Below, in pieces: positions 35,062-43,850 of a DNA stretch of 48,457 nt. The translations under genes were made by a program, and so were the position numbers. The stretch covers positions 1 through 48,457 of the forward strand of contig NZ_CANLRL010000014.1 in the NCBI RefSeq assembly GCF_947493595.1, given 5' to 3'. How positions within the stretch are numbered: position 1 is the first letter of the stretch; every line of letters begins with the position of its first letter. The stretch is from an uncultured Shimia sp. (GTDB taxonomy: Bacteria; Pseudomonadota; Alphaproteobacteria; Rhodobacterales; Rhodobacteraceae). The notes below the pieces were generated by a model that searched no databases, was not told where the DNA came from, and saw only the letters and a list, made by a program, of their open reading frames with translations.

Positions 35062-35206
35062 CCGGATCACCCGTGATCCGGATCGCACCCGACCCCGCCC
35101 CCCAGGGCGGGTGCGATTTGCAACGGTTGCAAAGAGCTAGAGAGATAAGAAGGCGGGACAGCGTTTCGCCAAACTGAAAGCCGCCCTCGGGATCGGGTGC
35201 GATCCT
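35062..35206 (-). repeat. Composite palindromic repeat, inverted copy A
   Basis: Contains CCGGATCAC-CC-GTGATCCGG, ATCGCACCCG ... CGGGTGCGAT (10-bp arms), GCAAC-G-GTTGC and, after 49 variable bases, CCGCCCTCGGGATCGGG then TGCGATCCT. The same blocks occur in reverse order and opposite strand at 38973-39103. It lies 55 bases downstream of the 430-residue orphan gene, in that gene's 3' region. Confidence 0.75.
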
Positions 35207-35261
35207 TTGTTGCTGCTAACCAATAATCGCCGTCCTACCGCGCGGCTCTCTCGGTTTGCTC

Positions 35262-36554
35262 TCAAATGTCGAAGCTTGATGGCAACTGCGTTTGAACATT
35301 TGGGGCAGTGTCCGCGTTAACGCGCAACAACTCTTCCACATAGTTGCGGAAGTTTTCCAAAGTCATGTCGCTCGGAGTCACGCCAAAGAAATAGCCCACA
35401 CTCACAGCCGCGCCGCTCCAAAACACCGGGCTGCCAATTGTTTTCCCGAAAGATTCTGCAGCCTTCAGTGAGATAACCCCTTTCAACTCCTTACTCTTCG
35501 CAACGGCCAGTTCCTTTTCCAGCTCAGCCACGCGCGCATGCAGCTTGGAAATTTCGTCAGCAAGCAGGGCCTCTTTCTCTTCTTTGCTGGTTTGGCTCCC
35601 GATCACACGCGCAATGGCTCTAAAATGTTGGGGCAGCCCTTCAAGGTGTTTCAAATCTTCCGGCAATCCATTCGCCGGAGCTGCGCGCAGGTACTCTGAA
35701 ATCGCATGCTCGAGCGTCTCCGCACCGTTCAATGCGGTGGCTTCAGATATAACTGGATTTTTCAGAAGGTGCTCAACGTGCTTTCGCAGAACGTTCTCTT
35801 CTAGAGGGGCAGGGCCAGCAAGTTCCTGTTCGATTTCGTGAATGGCTTGCGCTACGGCCTTTGGACCAGCTCGCCAGATGTCATCTTCAATGAGTGCAAC
35901 CCGCCGTTGGAGTTCCCAGTTCAATGGTTTGCCCTCAACCATGCTTTGATACCATTTGTGCCAGAAGCGCCATTGTCTACTAGAGCTAGGCTCCCGTAGA
36001 AATTCAATCCATTTCCTGACGGATTCGCTACCAGCCTTTCCTTCGAGCCAAAGTGCGCGTGAATAGACAGCTTTTGTGCCTTGAATGGCAATCACATTTG
36101 CATCGCGCAATCGAGAATTGGAGGAAGCTGAGATTGCTGAATTGGAAGCTGATCGGATGGAAATAGCGGCGGAAGTTGCAGCGGCGTGACTGATGCTTCG
36201 TGCTGCGCGGGTAGCGCGAAGAGCAGCTTCTGAATCGAGGATTAGGCTTGAGGTAGCAGCAGCTATAACTGTTGATCTGGCATCAGCTGCAGATGCATCA
36301 GCAGCAGCCTTCATGGCTCTTTGAGTTTTTCTCGATTGCGTACTAGATACACCACAAGTGAGAGTTGCTCGTAGGCAATAGAGAATAAGGTTTACACCAA
36401 GCATATCTTTCGCATCTTTGTCTGAAAAATACGTCAATGCTGGCAGTTCTCTTAAGGCTGCTCGCGCAGAAAAAGCTTGGATCGCTGAGATATCCTGCTT
36501 CCTCAACCAAGCTTCCAGTTGCTCTAAACTCTCAAATGCTTCGTCATCCACCAC
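35262..36554 (-). CDS. Orphan protein with Ala-rich helical region, coiled coil and C-terminal membrane segment
   Basis: A 430-residue protein I cannot assign to a family. Residues about 75-155 are strongly Ala/Ser-rich ([18 protein letters not shown] and similar). Residues 195-245 hold a motif I have seen in uncharacterised alphaproteobacterial proteins: [19 protein letters not shown] and [21 protein letters not shown]. Residues 335-370 ([20 protein letters not shown] and on) form a coiled coil. A hydrophobic segment near residue 380 ([19 protein letters not shown]) may span or touch the membrane. Start: two adjacent GTG codons at 36554 and 36551, weak ribosome site. The gene is less GC-rich than its neighbours and lies head-to-head with lepA, followed by repeats. 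Function unknown. Confidence 0.75.
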   Translation of the reverse strand: MVDDEAFESLEQLEAWLRKQDISAIQAFSARAALRELPALTYFSDKDAKDMLGVNLILYCLRATLTCGVSSTQSRKTQRAMKAAADASAADARSTVIAAATSSLILDSEAALRATRAARSISHAAATSAAISIRSASNSAISASSNSRLRDANVIAIQGTKAVYSRALWLEGKAGSESVRKWIEFLREPSSSRQWRFWHKWYQSMVEGKPLNWELQRRVALIEDDIWRAGPKAVAQAIHEIEQELAGPAPLEENVLRKHVEHLLKNPVISEATALNGAETLEHAISEYLRAAPANGLPEDLKHLEGLPQHFRAIARVIGSQTSKEEKEALLADEISKLHARVAELEKELAVAKSKELKGVISLKAAESFGKTIGSPVFWSGAAVSVGYFFGVTPSDMTLENFRNYVEELLRVNADTAPNVQTQLPSSFDI

Positions 36555-36641
36555 TCAAAACCCCGCGTTAACCCAAATAACCCGCCCCGCACCCTACAGC
36601 GCTGCTTGACCAATACAAGATTCCCCCTCATATCCCGCTGC

Positions 36642-38459
<1,818 letters not shown>

Positions 38460-38551
38460 TCCATTTTCGAGCGCGCGTGCGCGGAAGCGAAGGCAAAGCC
38501 TTCGCGGGCGCACCCCGGAATTTACGGCGCACCACGCCAGCCCCACCCCCC

Positions 38552-38578
38552 AAGGCCGCTCTACTGAGCGGCCTTTCT
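38552..38578 (+). terminator. Rho-independent terminator after lepA
   Basis: AAGGCCGCTC-TACT-GAGCGGCCTTTCTC: a 10-bp stem with T-rich tail, mirrored by A residues on the left. Confidence 0.85.
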
Positions 38579-38616
38579 CATTGCGCGCCACCCGCACAAC
38601 GTGCACGGTCCGCGCA

Positions 38617-38967
38617 ATGCCCAAACGCAACAAAACCTACTTCTACGATCTCGTCCGCCTCGCCGAAAAAGAAGGCCGCGATGGCCCAGCCTTTGCCGCT
38701 GCGCTTGAAACCCCGGAGTGCCATTCCGTCGTGATGGCCAAGCTGGAAAATCAGGTCGATGGCGCGCGCAGCACAATGGACTGCAACGATGTCTTCTTAT
38801 GGCATCTCGCCAAAGCCTGCGACTTCTGGACACCTCTTCTAACAGAGGCCGACTTTTCCGAGATCGCCAACCAACTGCCCGGAACACGTGTTTTGAAGGG
38901 CCGCGGTGGAAACCGATGGCGCGATGGCGTCAAGTTCCAAGACTTGCCATGGTGGCCCACTGCTTAG
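38617..38967 (+). CDS. Hypothetical protein, 116 residues
   Basis: A 116-residue soluble protein of unknown family, starting MPKRNKTYFYDLVRLAEKEG and ending in a tryptophan-rich tail (RWRDGVKFQDLPWWPTA). A mixed helical middle (AFAAALETPECHSVVMAKLENQ) is seen. The frame stays open upstream to 38401, inside lepA, but only the ATG at 38617 gives a plausible protein. No clear ribosome site is visible. It begins 39 bases after the lepA terminator and its stop is 5 bases before composite repeat copy B. No domain is recognised; moderately confident that it is a gene because of protein-like composition. Confidence 0.55.
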   Translation: MPKRNKTYFYDLVRLAEKEGRDGPAFAAALETPECHSVVMAKLENQVDGARSTMDCNDVFLWHLAKACDFWTPLLTEADFSEIANQLPGTRVLKGRGGNRWRDGVKFQDLPWWPTA

Positions 38968-38972
38968 CGGCA

Positions 38973-39103
38973 AGGATCGCGCCCGACCCCGAGGGCGGCT
39001 CTACACTTGACACATCCCTGTCCGCACATCCCCCATGTCTCGTCTGGCGCAACGTTGCAAAATCGCACCCGCCTGGGGGGCGCGATCCGGATCGGAGATC
39101 CGG
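38973..39103 (+). repeat. Composite palindromic repeat, inverted copy B
   Basis: AGGATCGCGCCCGACCCCGA, GGGCGGC, about 50 variable bases, then GCAACGTTGC, ATCGCACCCGCC, GGGGGGCGCGAT and CCGGATC-GGA-GATCCGG. It is the reverse of copy A with the same block order. It begins 5 bases after the stop of the 116-residue gene, again in a 3' position and in the sense direction of that gene. Confidence 0.75.
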
Positions 39104-39209
39104 GAGCTGTTCCTTGGCTGAAGGCAATAATACTTCAAAACGCGCAATGGTTGTGGAGTGGCTTCGAGTATTAATCTATAACTTAACAACTAGTTTCAAA
39201 AAGAGATTT

Positions 39210-39836
39210 ATGATGGCTGAGTATGACAGGCACTTCAAACTGACCGAAACCAGAGACCAAGAGATTGTGATTTTCGAAGAGCAGTACCGCTCGCTAAGAA
39301 AGGAAATTTTAGAGAGACAACAACGGCGGTTTTTTATCGTTGCTGGTGCGGCTCTGGGCATACCCAGTGTATCTGGACTCAAGATAACAGGAGTTATGGA
39401 AGGTTCATTTCTTTTAATCGTGCCTATTGTAGTAGTTGCGATGTCGTTCCTCTTTGTAATTGAAGTGAATGGGATCGCTCGTGCGGGGCGATTTATAGAG
39501 AAACGGATTGAAAACTCTTACAAGAATGTGCGCGGATGGGAGCACTATTTGAAGGATCTCAAAGATGCAGGAGAGCTCACGCCAAGAGTGGTTAAAAGTG
39601 CGAACTCGAGCTTCTTGATCTTGATGGGGGTATACTTTTTGTTTAGCGCGTTCATCTCCACCCATAGAATTCTGTTCCAGGGTCTTCCTTCGGAAACAAC
39701 ACTAATCGATGCGTTAGGAACCGTTAATGCAGCTTTGGCCTTAGGCTATTTTGTGTTTATGTTCCTCATTTTCATTGCTTGGTTGGTCGAAATGTGGCCG
39801 CATTTGCAGTTTTCGGCGGAAGAGCATAAAGCGTGA
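39210..39836 (+). CDS. Orphan membrane protein, AT-rich
   Basis: A 208-residue protein of unknown family. A charged N-terminal helix (RDQEIVIFEEQYRSLRKEILERQQRR) precedes two neighbouring hydrophobic stretches (FFIVAGAALGIPSVSG and SFLLIVPIVVVAMSFLFVI). A cytoplasmic-looking loop (EKRIENSYKNVRGWEHYLKDL) follows, then two more helices (FLILMGVYFLFSAFI and ALALGYFVFMFLIFIAWLVEM). So about four membrane helices in the inner membrane. ATG 39210 follows AAGAG; ATG 39147 and 39213 are alternatives. The gene is clearly poorer in GC than its neighbours, suggesting recent transfer. It is flanked on both sides by intergenic repeats. No function can be assigned. Confidence 0.65.
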   Translation: MMAEYDRHFKLTETRDQEIVIFEEQYRSLRKEILERQQRRFFIVAGAALGIPSVSGLKITGVMEGSFLLIVPIVVVAMSFLFVIEVNGIARAGRFIEKRIENSYKNVRGWEHYLKDLKDAGELTPRVVKSANSSFLILMGVYFLFSAFISTHRILFQGLPSETTLIDALGTVNAALALGYFVFMFLIFIAWLVEMWPHLQFSAEEHKA

Positions 39837-39867
39837 AGAGGCTGGCAAGTTCACATTCCGTTCCCCA

Positions 39868-39925
39868 GCGCCCATGGGCTCCGCCCGTTCAGGCCTGAAT
39901 TGATCCATTGGATCAATTCCAAGAC
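39868..39925 (+). repeat. Covarying palindromic repeat, unit 1
   Basis: GCGCCCATGGGCTCCGCCCG, TTCAGGCCT, then a 23-base palindrome at 39897-39919 with arms GAATTGATCCA and TGGATCAATTC, then CAAGACG. Unit 2 lies 194 bases further on. Confidence 0.8.
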
Positions 39926-39931
39926 GGCCTT

Positions 39932-39983
39932 CACTCCCCACGGGAGGGCGCTTTCAGCACCCACCCAGGGTCAGGCGCTCCCC
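39932..39983 (+). repeat. GGGAGGGCGC / CAGGGTCAGGCGC element, copy 2
   Basis: CACTCCCCACGGGAGGGCGC, TTTCAGCACCC, ACCCAGGGTCAGGCGC. Matches 34992-35039 and shares its core with the ars operon elements. Confidence 0.65.
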
Positions 39984-40061
39984 TTTGTTGCGAGCAACAA
40001 CCTCCGAAACACCCGCCAAACGCGTGCGTCGCACCCACGCGCAATCTCTCCCAACCCAATT

Positions 40062-40121
40062 CCGCCCGCTGGGCTCCGCCCGTTCGCGGCTGAAACGGTC
40101 CACTGGACCGTTTCCAAGACG
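40062..40121 (+). repeat. Covarying palindromic repeat, unit 2
   Basis: CCGCCCGCTGGGCTCCGCCC, GTTCGCGGCT, then a 23-base palindrome at 40092-40114 with arms GAAACGGTCCA and TGGACCGTTTC, then CAAGACG. The arms differ from unit 1 at four positions, all compensated on the other arm. Confidence 0.8.
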
Positions 40122-40193
40122 CCGCTCACCGCATAAATATCCATCCTTCCCCAAATCCCCCACTTTTCTCACCTTTCCCAACCCATCCCCAGC

Positions 40194-40202
40194 TTATCCA
40201 CA
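40194..40202 (+). other. Perfect DnaA box TTATCCACA
   Basis: Exact consensus DnaA box within a C/T-rich, gene-free tract (40131-40260). A single box is not proof of an origin; a second perfect box lies at 48297-48305. Confidence 0.45.
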
Positions 40203-40309
40203 GGAAATCCCCAAGCTTTCCCAATAGTTTACCCCCAGCGGCTTTCGTAAAACTGTCACTTTTTTCTTGCCCGACTCGGCCCTCCTGACCCACCATCAAT
40301 CCAACGCAA

Positions 40310-40938
40310 GGGATCGCAAGATCCGGCGCGGGACGCTGAGGTCTTCCGGAGAGGGGCATATGCCCGCCAGTGGCCGGAGCGGGGAGGGACCGGCCTGCCG
40401 GAACAGACCTCGCATGGCGCGTTTGATGCCTCGTTTGAGGCCCACCACAACGCGTCGTCCACGCTGGACTATTCGACGGATCGCTGGCCGAAATGCCTGT
40501 GAGATCAGGCCGCCCTCATCCTACGGCGGCGGGGTCTTAAGGCAGGAAGGCGGCACAGGCCTGAGCGGTGGCCGATGGGAAGAAGGGACAACACCACGCG
40601 GACGGATCGCACACCCAGTGCGCCTCACCTGCAGGGTGCTTTGAACATCGGTTTGGGGGGAGGTGATTGTCCTCTTGCCAGAAGCCGGCTCCATAGGGGC
40701 TGCGTTTGTGGCGATAGGCCAAGCAGATCCCGCTGCACTGGCCCGGATGGGATGGGCCCCGTTGGGGGCACATCTAGGCTTCGGTAAGAGGCCGCGCAAA
40801 AGGGACAGCGCGAGATGAATGCGCGTGACGGGCGGGGCAACCTGCTTTGAGGGCTATTCAAAACGAAGGCGTCAGGTCGTGGGCATGGGTCGTGTTTTGA
40901 CCCGCTGCCGTCCATCACCTGACGCCTTCTTTCTTTTG
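40310..40938 (+). ncRNA. Candidate structured non-coding RNA
   Basis: About 600 bases without a protein frame but with many nested pairings. GGATC-GCAA-GATCC occurs at 40310-40323. A long-range stem GAGGTCTTCCGG (40338-40349) with CCGGAACAGACCTC (40398-40411) encloses hairpins GGGC-ATAT-GCCC and GGCCGG ... CCGGCC. Further on are GCCTC-GTTT-GAGGC and a nested GGCC-GCAG ... CTGC-GGCC. The region ends in a 13-bp terminator oriented the same way, with no plus-strand gene before it. The 5' end is unknown and no promoter was recognised. It lacks the conserved cores of RNase P RNA and the tag frame of tmRNA. GC-rich DNA forms hairpins by chance, so this is a candidate only. Confidence 0.35.
40865..40938 (+). 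terminator. Strong rho-independent terminator with branched loop
   Basis: Perfect 13-bp stem GAAGGCGTCAGGT / ACCTGACGCCTTC with a 39-base loop that contains a second hairpin (GGGTC ... GACCC), followed by TTTCTTTT. It is oriented to the plus strand, where no protein gene precedes it for about 1 kb. Confidence 0.75.
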
Positions 40939-41027
40939 TGATTTCTGCTCACGGATGTGCGATGCCCCCTTAACAGGGCGCGCTGCTGTGCCTACCCTCA
41001 TGTCAGACACATCAGAGGAGTGCCCCT

Positions 41028-41420
41028 ATGCCGACCACCGCCGCCGACCTTCTGCAAGCCGCCCATGCGGTTGTTCCGAAAATCTCCGCCGCTGATGCGC
41101 AGGTCAAAGTTGCCGCCGGGGCGTTGCTACTGGATGTGCGCGACGCGCCGGAGTTGGCCGCCAATGGCCGCGCCGAAGGCAGCCACCACATCCCGCGTGG
41201 CATGTTGGAGTTCCGCGCTGATCCTGCCACGCCGTTTCATGACCCGGAGCTGCAATTTGACCGGCCCGTGATCCTGCACTGCGCCTCAGGTGGCCGCGCC
41301 GCGCTGGCAGGCAAGCTGCTCAAGGATATGGGCTATGGTGAGGTGCACAATCTGGGTGGCTTCAAAGACTGGGTAGAGGGCGGCGGCGCGGTGATCGAGC
41401 CGGTTGATCCCGGTATGTAG
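41028..41420 (+). CDS. Rhodanese-like domain protein
   Basis: A 130-residue single-domain rhodanese (sulfurtransferase fold). The active-site loop reads ILHCASGGRAALAGKLL with cysteine at about residue 86; LLLDVRDAPELAANGRAEGSHHIPRG is the CH2A-type N-terminal block. Such proteins carry persulfide sulfur or act as accessory sulfurtransferases in the cytoplasm; no export signal is seen. AGAGGAG lies 8 bases before the ATG. A perfect 16-base palindrome follows the stop codon. No sulfur-metabolism neighbours are present, so the partner is unknown. Confidence 0.9.
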   Translation: MPTTAADLLQAAHAVVPKISAADAQVKVAAGALLLDVRDAPELAANGRAEGSHHIPRGMLEFRADPATPFHDPELQFDRPVILHCASGGRAALAGKLLKDMGYGEVHNLGGFKDWVEGGGAVIEPVDPGM

Positions 41421-41421
41421 G

Positions 41422-41437
41422 TTGACGTGCACGTCAA
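41422..41437. promoter_or_regulatory. Perfect 16-base palindrome TTGACGTGCACGTCAA
   Basis: It begins one base after the rhodanese stop and is followed by TTTTT. It may be a weak terminator (6-bp stem, TGCA loop) or a dimeric regulator site for the downstream acyl-carrier operon. Confidence 0.55.
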
Positions 41438-41442
41438 TTTTT

Positions 41443-41485
41443 GCACCTCCGTGATACAGTCGCAATACAGACGCGATACCGATGT
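41443..41485 (+). repeat. 43-bp element with three 11-bp units, copy 1
   Basis: GCACCTCC followed by GTGATACAGTC, GCAATACAGAC and GCGATACCGAT, i.e. tandem units spaced one helical turn apart. It matches 48194-48236 at 38 of 43 positions without gaps. Located 117 bases before the acyl carrier protein start, it could be a regulator-binding array. Confidence 0.75.
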
Positions 41486-41542
41486 GCCATTTGGCTCCGA
41501 AGTTCCATCTGGAAACTTTTGTTTTTGCCACTTACACTTACT

Positions 41543-41567
41543 ACACCTGCCGGATTTTGGCGGGTGT
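41543..41567 (+). promoter_or_regulatory. Leader hairpin before the acyl carrier protein gene
   Basis: ACACCTGCC-GGATTTT-GGCGGGTGT pairs at 8 of 9 positions and lies 35 bases before the start codon, in what should be the 5' leader. Role unknown. Confidence 0.4.
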
Positions 41568-41602
41568 ATTGGATAAAGATTTTGACGACTGGAAGGACGC
41601 CG

Positions 41603-41872
41603 ATGAGCACCGATCGCGACACGCTGACCCGAGACTTGCTGGAGATGGTTGCGCAGGAAGGCATGGTCGAACCCTCTGAAATCACACCACAAAGAAAGCT
41701 TGAGGAGCTGGATATCCAGTCTGCGGACTTTGTGATGATCCTGATGGCCATTGAGGAAAAATACGGCGCGTATGTTTCGGTGGATAATGAGCTGACCGAC
41801 GTGGTGACCGTGCAAGATCTGCTGGATCTGGCGATCTCCAAAATCGAAGAACACCAGGCCGCCCAAGCGTGA
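41603..41872 (+). CDS. Acyl carrier protein (specialised, not FabD-cluster)
   Basis: An 89-residue acidic acyl carrier protein. Ser40 in LDIQSADFVMIL is the expected 4'-phosphopantetheine site; the usual DSL is replaced by QSA. The four-helix pattern and the IEEKYGAYVSVDNELTDVVTVQDLLDLA C-terminal half are typical. GGAAGGAC lies 4 bases before ATG 41603. The stop overlaps the GTG start of the ketosynthase gene, so the pair is translated together. Its place outside the housekeeping fab cluster suggests a dedicated acyl chain rather than bulk fatty-acid synthesis; that is inference. Confidence 0.9.
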   Translation: MSTDRDTLTRDLLEMVAQEGMVEPSEITPQRKLEELDIQSADFVMILMAIEEKYGAYVSVDNELTDVVTVQDLLDLAISKIEEHQAAQA

Positions 41873-43083
41873 GCCGCGTCGTTGTCACCGGCCTAGGCGC
41901 CGTCTCCGCCTGCGGTCTTGGCGCCGACGTGCTTACCGACGCAACACAGACTGGCGTATCCGGTGTAAAGCCTATCCACTTTGGCGATTTAGACGCGCAA
42001 CGCGTGAAAACCGCTGCACGCCTGTCAGAGGCAGATTTGGTGCAAGTTTTGGGGGAGAAACCCCATCGCATGCGGGAACCTGTGGCCGAATACGCGCTCA
42101 CCGCAGCGCGGGAAGCGGTGGCGCAGGCTGGACTGACTGAAGAACACTTCGGTGACAGCTGCGGCGTCTCAATTGGCTCCGGTTTTGGCGGCGGGCAGAC
42201 GCTCAATATCAACTACCTGAAACTGGGCCGCGAAGGGTCCATGCGGCTCGATCCGATGTCCGTGCCTAAAATCATGAACAACGCCGCTGCCAGTTGGGTC
42301 TCTATGGAGTTCGGCGCCACCGGCCCGGCGCTGTGTCTGGCCACGGCCTGCTCTTCCGGTAGCCAATCCATCGGTATGGCCTATCAGATGATCGCTTCCG
42401 GTCAGGTGGAGCGCTGCCTTGCTGGCGGTTCCGAAGCCTGTCTGGAGAGTGGCGTATTTCGGGTCTGGGAACTCTTGCGTGTGATGACCGCAGAGCAAAA
42501 TCGCCCGTTTAGCAAGGACCGCAATGGCATGACCCTTGGGGAAGGCGCCGGCGTTCTGGTTCTGGAAAGCCTGGAAAGCGCGGAGGCGCGCGGGGCGACC
42601 ATTCTGTGTGAATTGGTTGGCTTTGGCACCAATTCTGACGCGGGAGACCTGTTGCGCCCTGATCCTAAGCGGGCTGCAGCCTGTATGCGTATGGCCCTCA
42701 AATCCGCTGGCCTGACGCCCGCCGACATTGGTTATGTAAACGCCCATGGCACTGGCACGGTGGCCAATGACGTGAATGAAGTGACGGCCTTGCGCGACGT
42801 GTTTGGGGAGGGATTGGATGGCCTTGATGTCTCCTCCACCAAGCCCATCCACGGTCACGCCCTTGGCGCGGCGGGGGCTTTGGAAATGATTGTCGCTATT
42901 GGTGCGCTGCAACGCCAATCGGTGCCACCCACAATCAACTTCACAGAGGTTGATCCCAAAATCGACATTGATCCGGTCGCCAACGTGGCCAAACCCAAGC
43001 AACTGGGCGCCGTCATGTCCAACTCATTGGCCTTTGGTGGCATCAACGCCACTTTGATTGCCAAAGCCTATGAACACAGCTGA
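41869..43083 (+). CDS. Beta-ketoacyl-ACP synthase (FabF-like)
   Basis: A 404-residue condensing enzyme. The Cys-His-His triad is intact: Cys161 (TACSSGSQS), His293 (NAHGTGT) and His328 (KPIHGHALGAAG). The end SLAFGGINATLIAKA keeps the gatekeeper-loop GFGG-type motif. It extends an acyl chain held on ACP by two carbons. Start is GTG 41869, overlapping the ACP stop. FabF-like enzymes outside fab clusters often make special lipids or secondary products. Together with ACP and the hotdog dehydratase it forms a minimal elongation unit that would need malonyl-ACP and a ketoreductase from elsewhere. Confidence 0.92.
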   Translation: MSRVVVTGLGAVSACGLGADVLTDATQTGVSGVKPIHFGDLDAQRVKTAARLSEADLVQVLGEKPHRMREPVAEYALTAAREAVAQAGLTEEHFGDSCGVSIGSGFGGGQTLNINYLKLGREGSMRLDPMSVPKIMNNAAASWVSMEFGATGPALCLATACSSGSQSIGMAYQMIASGQVERCLAGGSEACLESGVFRVWELLRVMTAEQNRPFSKDRNGMTLGEGAGVLVLESLESAEARGATILCELVGFGTNSDAGDLLRPDPKRAAACMRMALKSAGLTPADIGYVNAHGTGTVANDVNEVTALRDVFGEGLDGLDVSSTKPIHGHALGAAGALEMIVAIGALQRQSVPPTINFTEVDPKIDIDPVANVAKPKQLGAVMSNSLAFGGINATLIAKAYEHS

Positions 43084-43849
43084 CATATCTCCGGCAACGG
43101 TCACTTTGCAGGCAGGGGTTTCAAGCGCCGATGTTAATGCGCTGCAAGACCTGCTGGTCACACTGTTGAATCATCCGGTTTCAATTGGTCTACCAATAGT
43201 TCGCGCGGCCTTCCTTTTGGGAGATCCTGCGTTGATGGATCTGCGGCAGCGCTTCACCGCACCGGAGGGCCTGTATGCTGTTCAAGAATCTCAACGGTTC
43301 ACAGCGCTCGCGGATCATGCTCTGGCAGCAGGAACGCAGGTTGGCCTATCCAGTGAAAATAACGGGTCCATTGCGTGCCACACGTGTCGCCTGCTGGGCA
43401 CAGACATCACAATGGAAACCCGCGTGCGTTTCCTCATGCCAGACGCCATCCGTGCTTTGGTCGCGCCGAAGCTGCACGCACGTATGGTGGGTGCGGGGGC
43501 AAAAGCACTCCTCACTGAAAAACTCACCGCCGATCACATCGCGCTTTACACCGCTCTGGCACACGATCCCAACCCGTTGCACAACGACCCAGAGGTTGCG
43601 CGAGCAGCAGGGTTCGCTGATGTGGTAGCCCCCGGGATGTTGCTTTGCGCTTTGGCTGAGGCCGGCATTCGTCACACGTCGCCAGGTACGCAAATCATTG
43701 ACCTGCGCGCACGGTTCCTCTCACCTGCTTTGGTGAATGCACCGGTTCAGGTGGTTGTGACCGCGCGAGCAGGTACAAAATCACGGGTGTTTGTAGTGAG
43801 TGAAGCGCAAGACATTCACGCCATCGTGGATGTTTTTACAGCTGACTAA
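43070..43849 (+). CDS. MaoC-like hotdog dehydratase with an extra N-terminal domain
   Basis: A 259-residue protein. The C-terminal half carries the hydratase-2 motif DHIALYTALAHDPNPLHNDPEVARAAGFADVVAPGMLL (about residues 155-192) with the Asp/His dyad of R-specific enoyl hydratases/dehydratases. Residues 1-140 may form a second, degenerate hotdog (VRAAFLLGDPALMDLRQRF ... ETRVRFLMPDA) without catalytic residues, as in double-hotdog enzymes. It would dehydrate the 3-hydroxyacyl-ACP made in the cycle. ATG 43070 lies within the ketosynthase gene, a 14-base overlap, so translation is coupled; TTG 43058 is an alternative. Confidence 0.8.
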   Translation: MNTADISPATVTLQAGVSSADVNALQDLLVTLLNHPVSIGLPIVRAAFLLGDPALMDLRQRFTAPEGLYAVQESQRFTALADHALAAGTQVGLSSENNGSIACHTCRLLGTDITMETRVRFLMPDAIRALVAPKLHARMVGAGAKALLTEKLTADHIALYTALAHDPNPLHNDPEVARAAGFADVVAPGMLLCALAEAGIRHTSPGTQIIDLRARFLSPALVNAPVQVVVTARAGTKSRVFVVSEAQDIHAIVDVFTAD

Positions 43850-43850
43850 G

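Larger units (their letters stand above)
34712..35261. other. Gene-free stretch with intergenic repeats
   Basis: About 550 bases without a convincing protein. The left 270 bases should carry the cyclase promoter (minus strand), but no clear motif was seen. The right half is made of repeat elements described separately at 34992-35039 and 35062-35206. Confidence 0.6.
39837..41027. other. 1.2-kb stretch without a convincing protein gene
   Basis: Holds two covarying palindromic repeats, one GGGAGGGCGC element, a C/T-rich tract with a DnaA-box match (40131-40260), a possible structured RNA (about 40310-40938) ending in a strong terminator, and the rhodanese upstream region. Reading frames here are short and compositionally unlike protein on both strands. 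Confidence 0.6.

Noticed and set aside
40537..40799. Minus-strand frames with several Cys and Pro residues
   Set aside because: Two overlapping frames read cysteine-rich peptides, but no zinc-finger spacing or ribosome site is convincing, and the DNA folds as nested palindromes instead.
40310..40938. RNase P RNA or tmRNA gene
   Set aside because: Fragments such as GGCTCCATAGGG, CGGTAAGAG and AGATGAATG recall RNase P RNA, but the order is not right and the GAGGAAAGTCC, ACAGAA and end motifs are missing. No ANDN-type tag frame for tmRNA is present on either strand.
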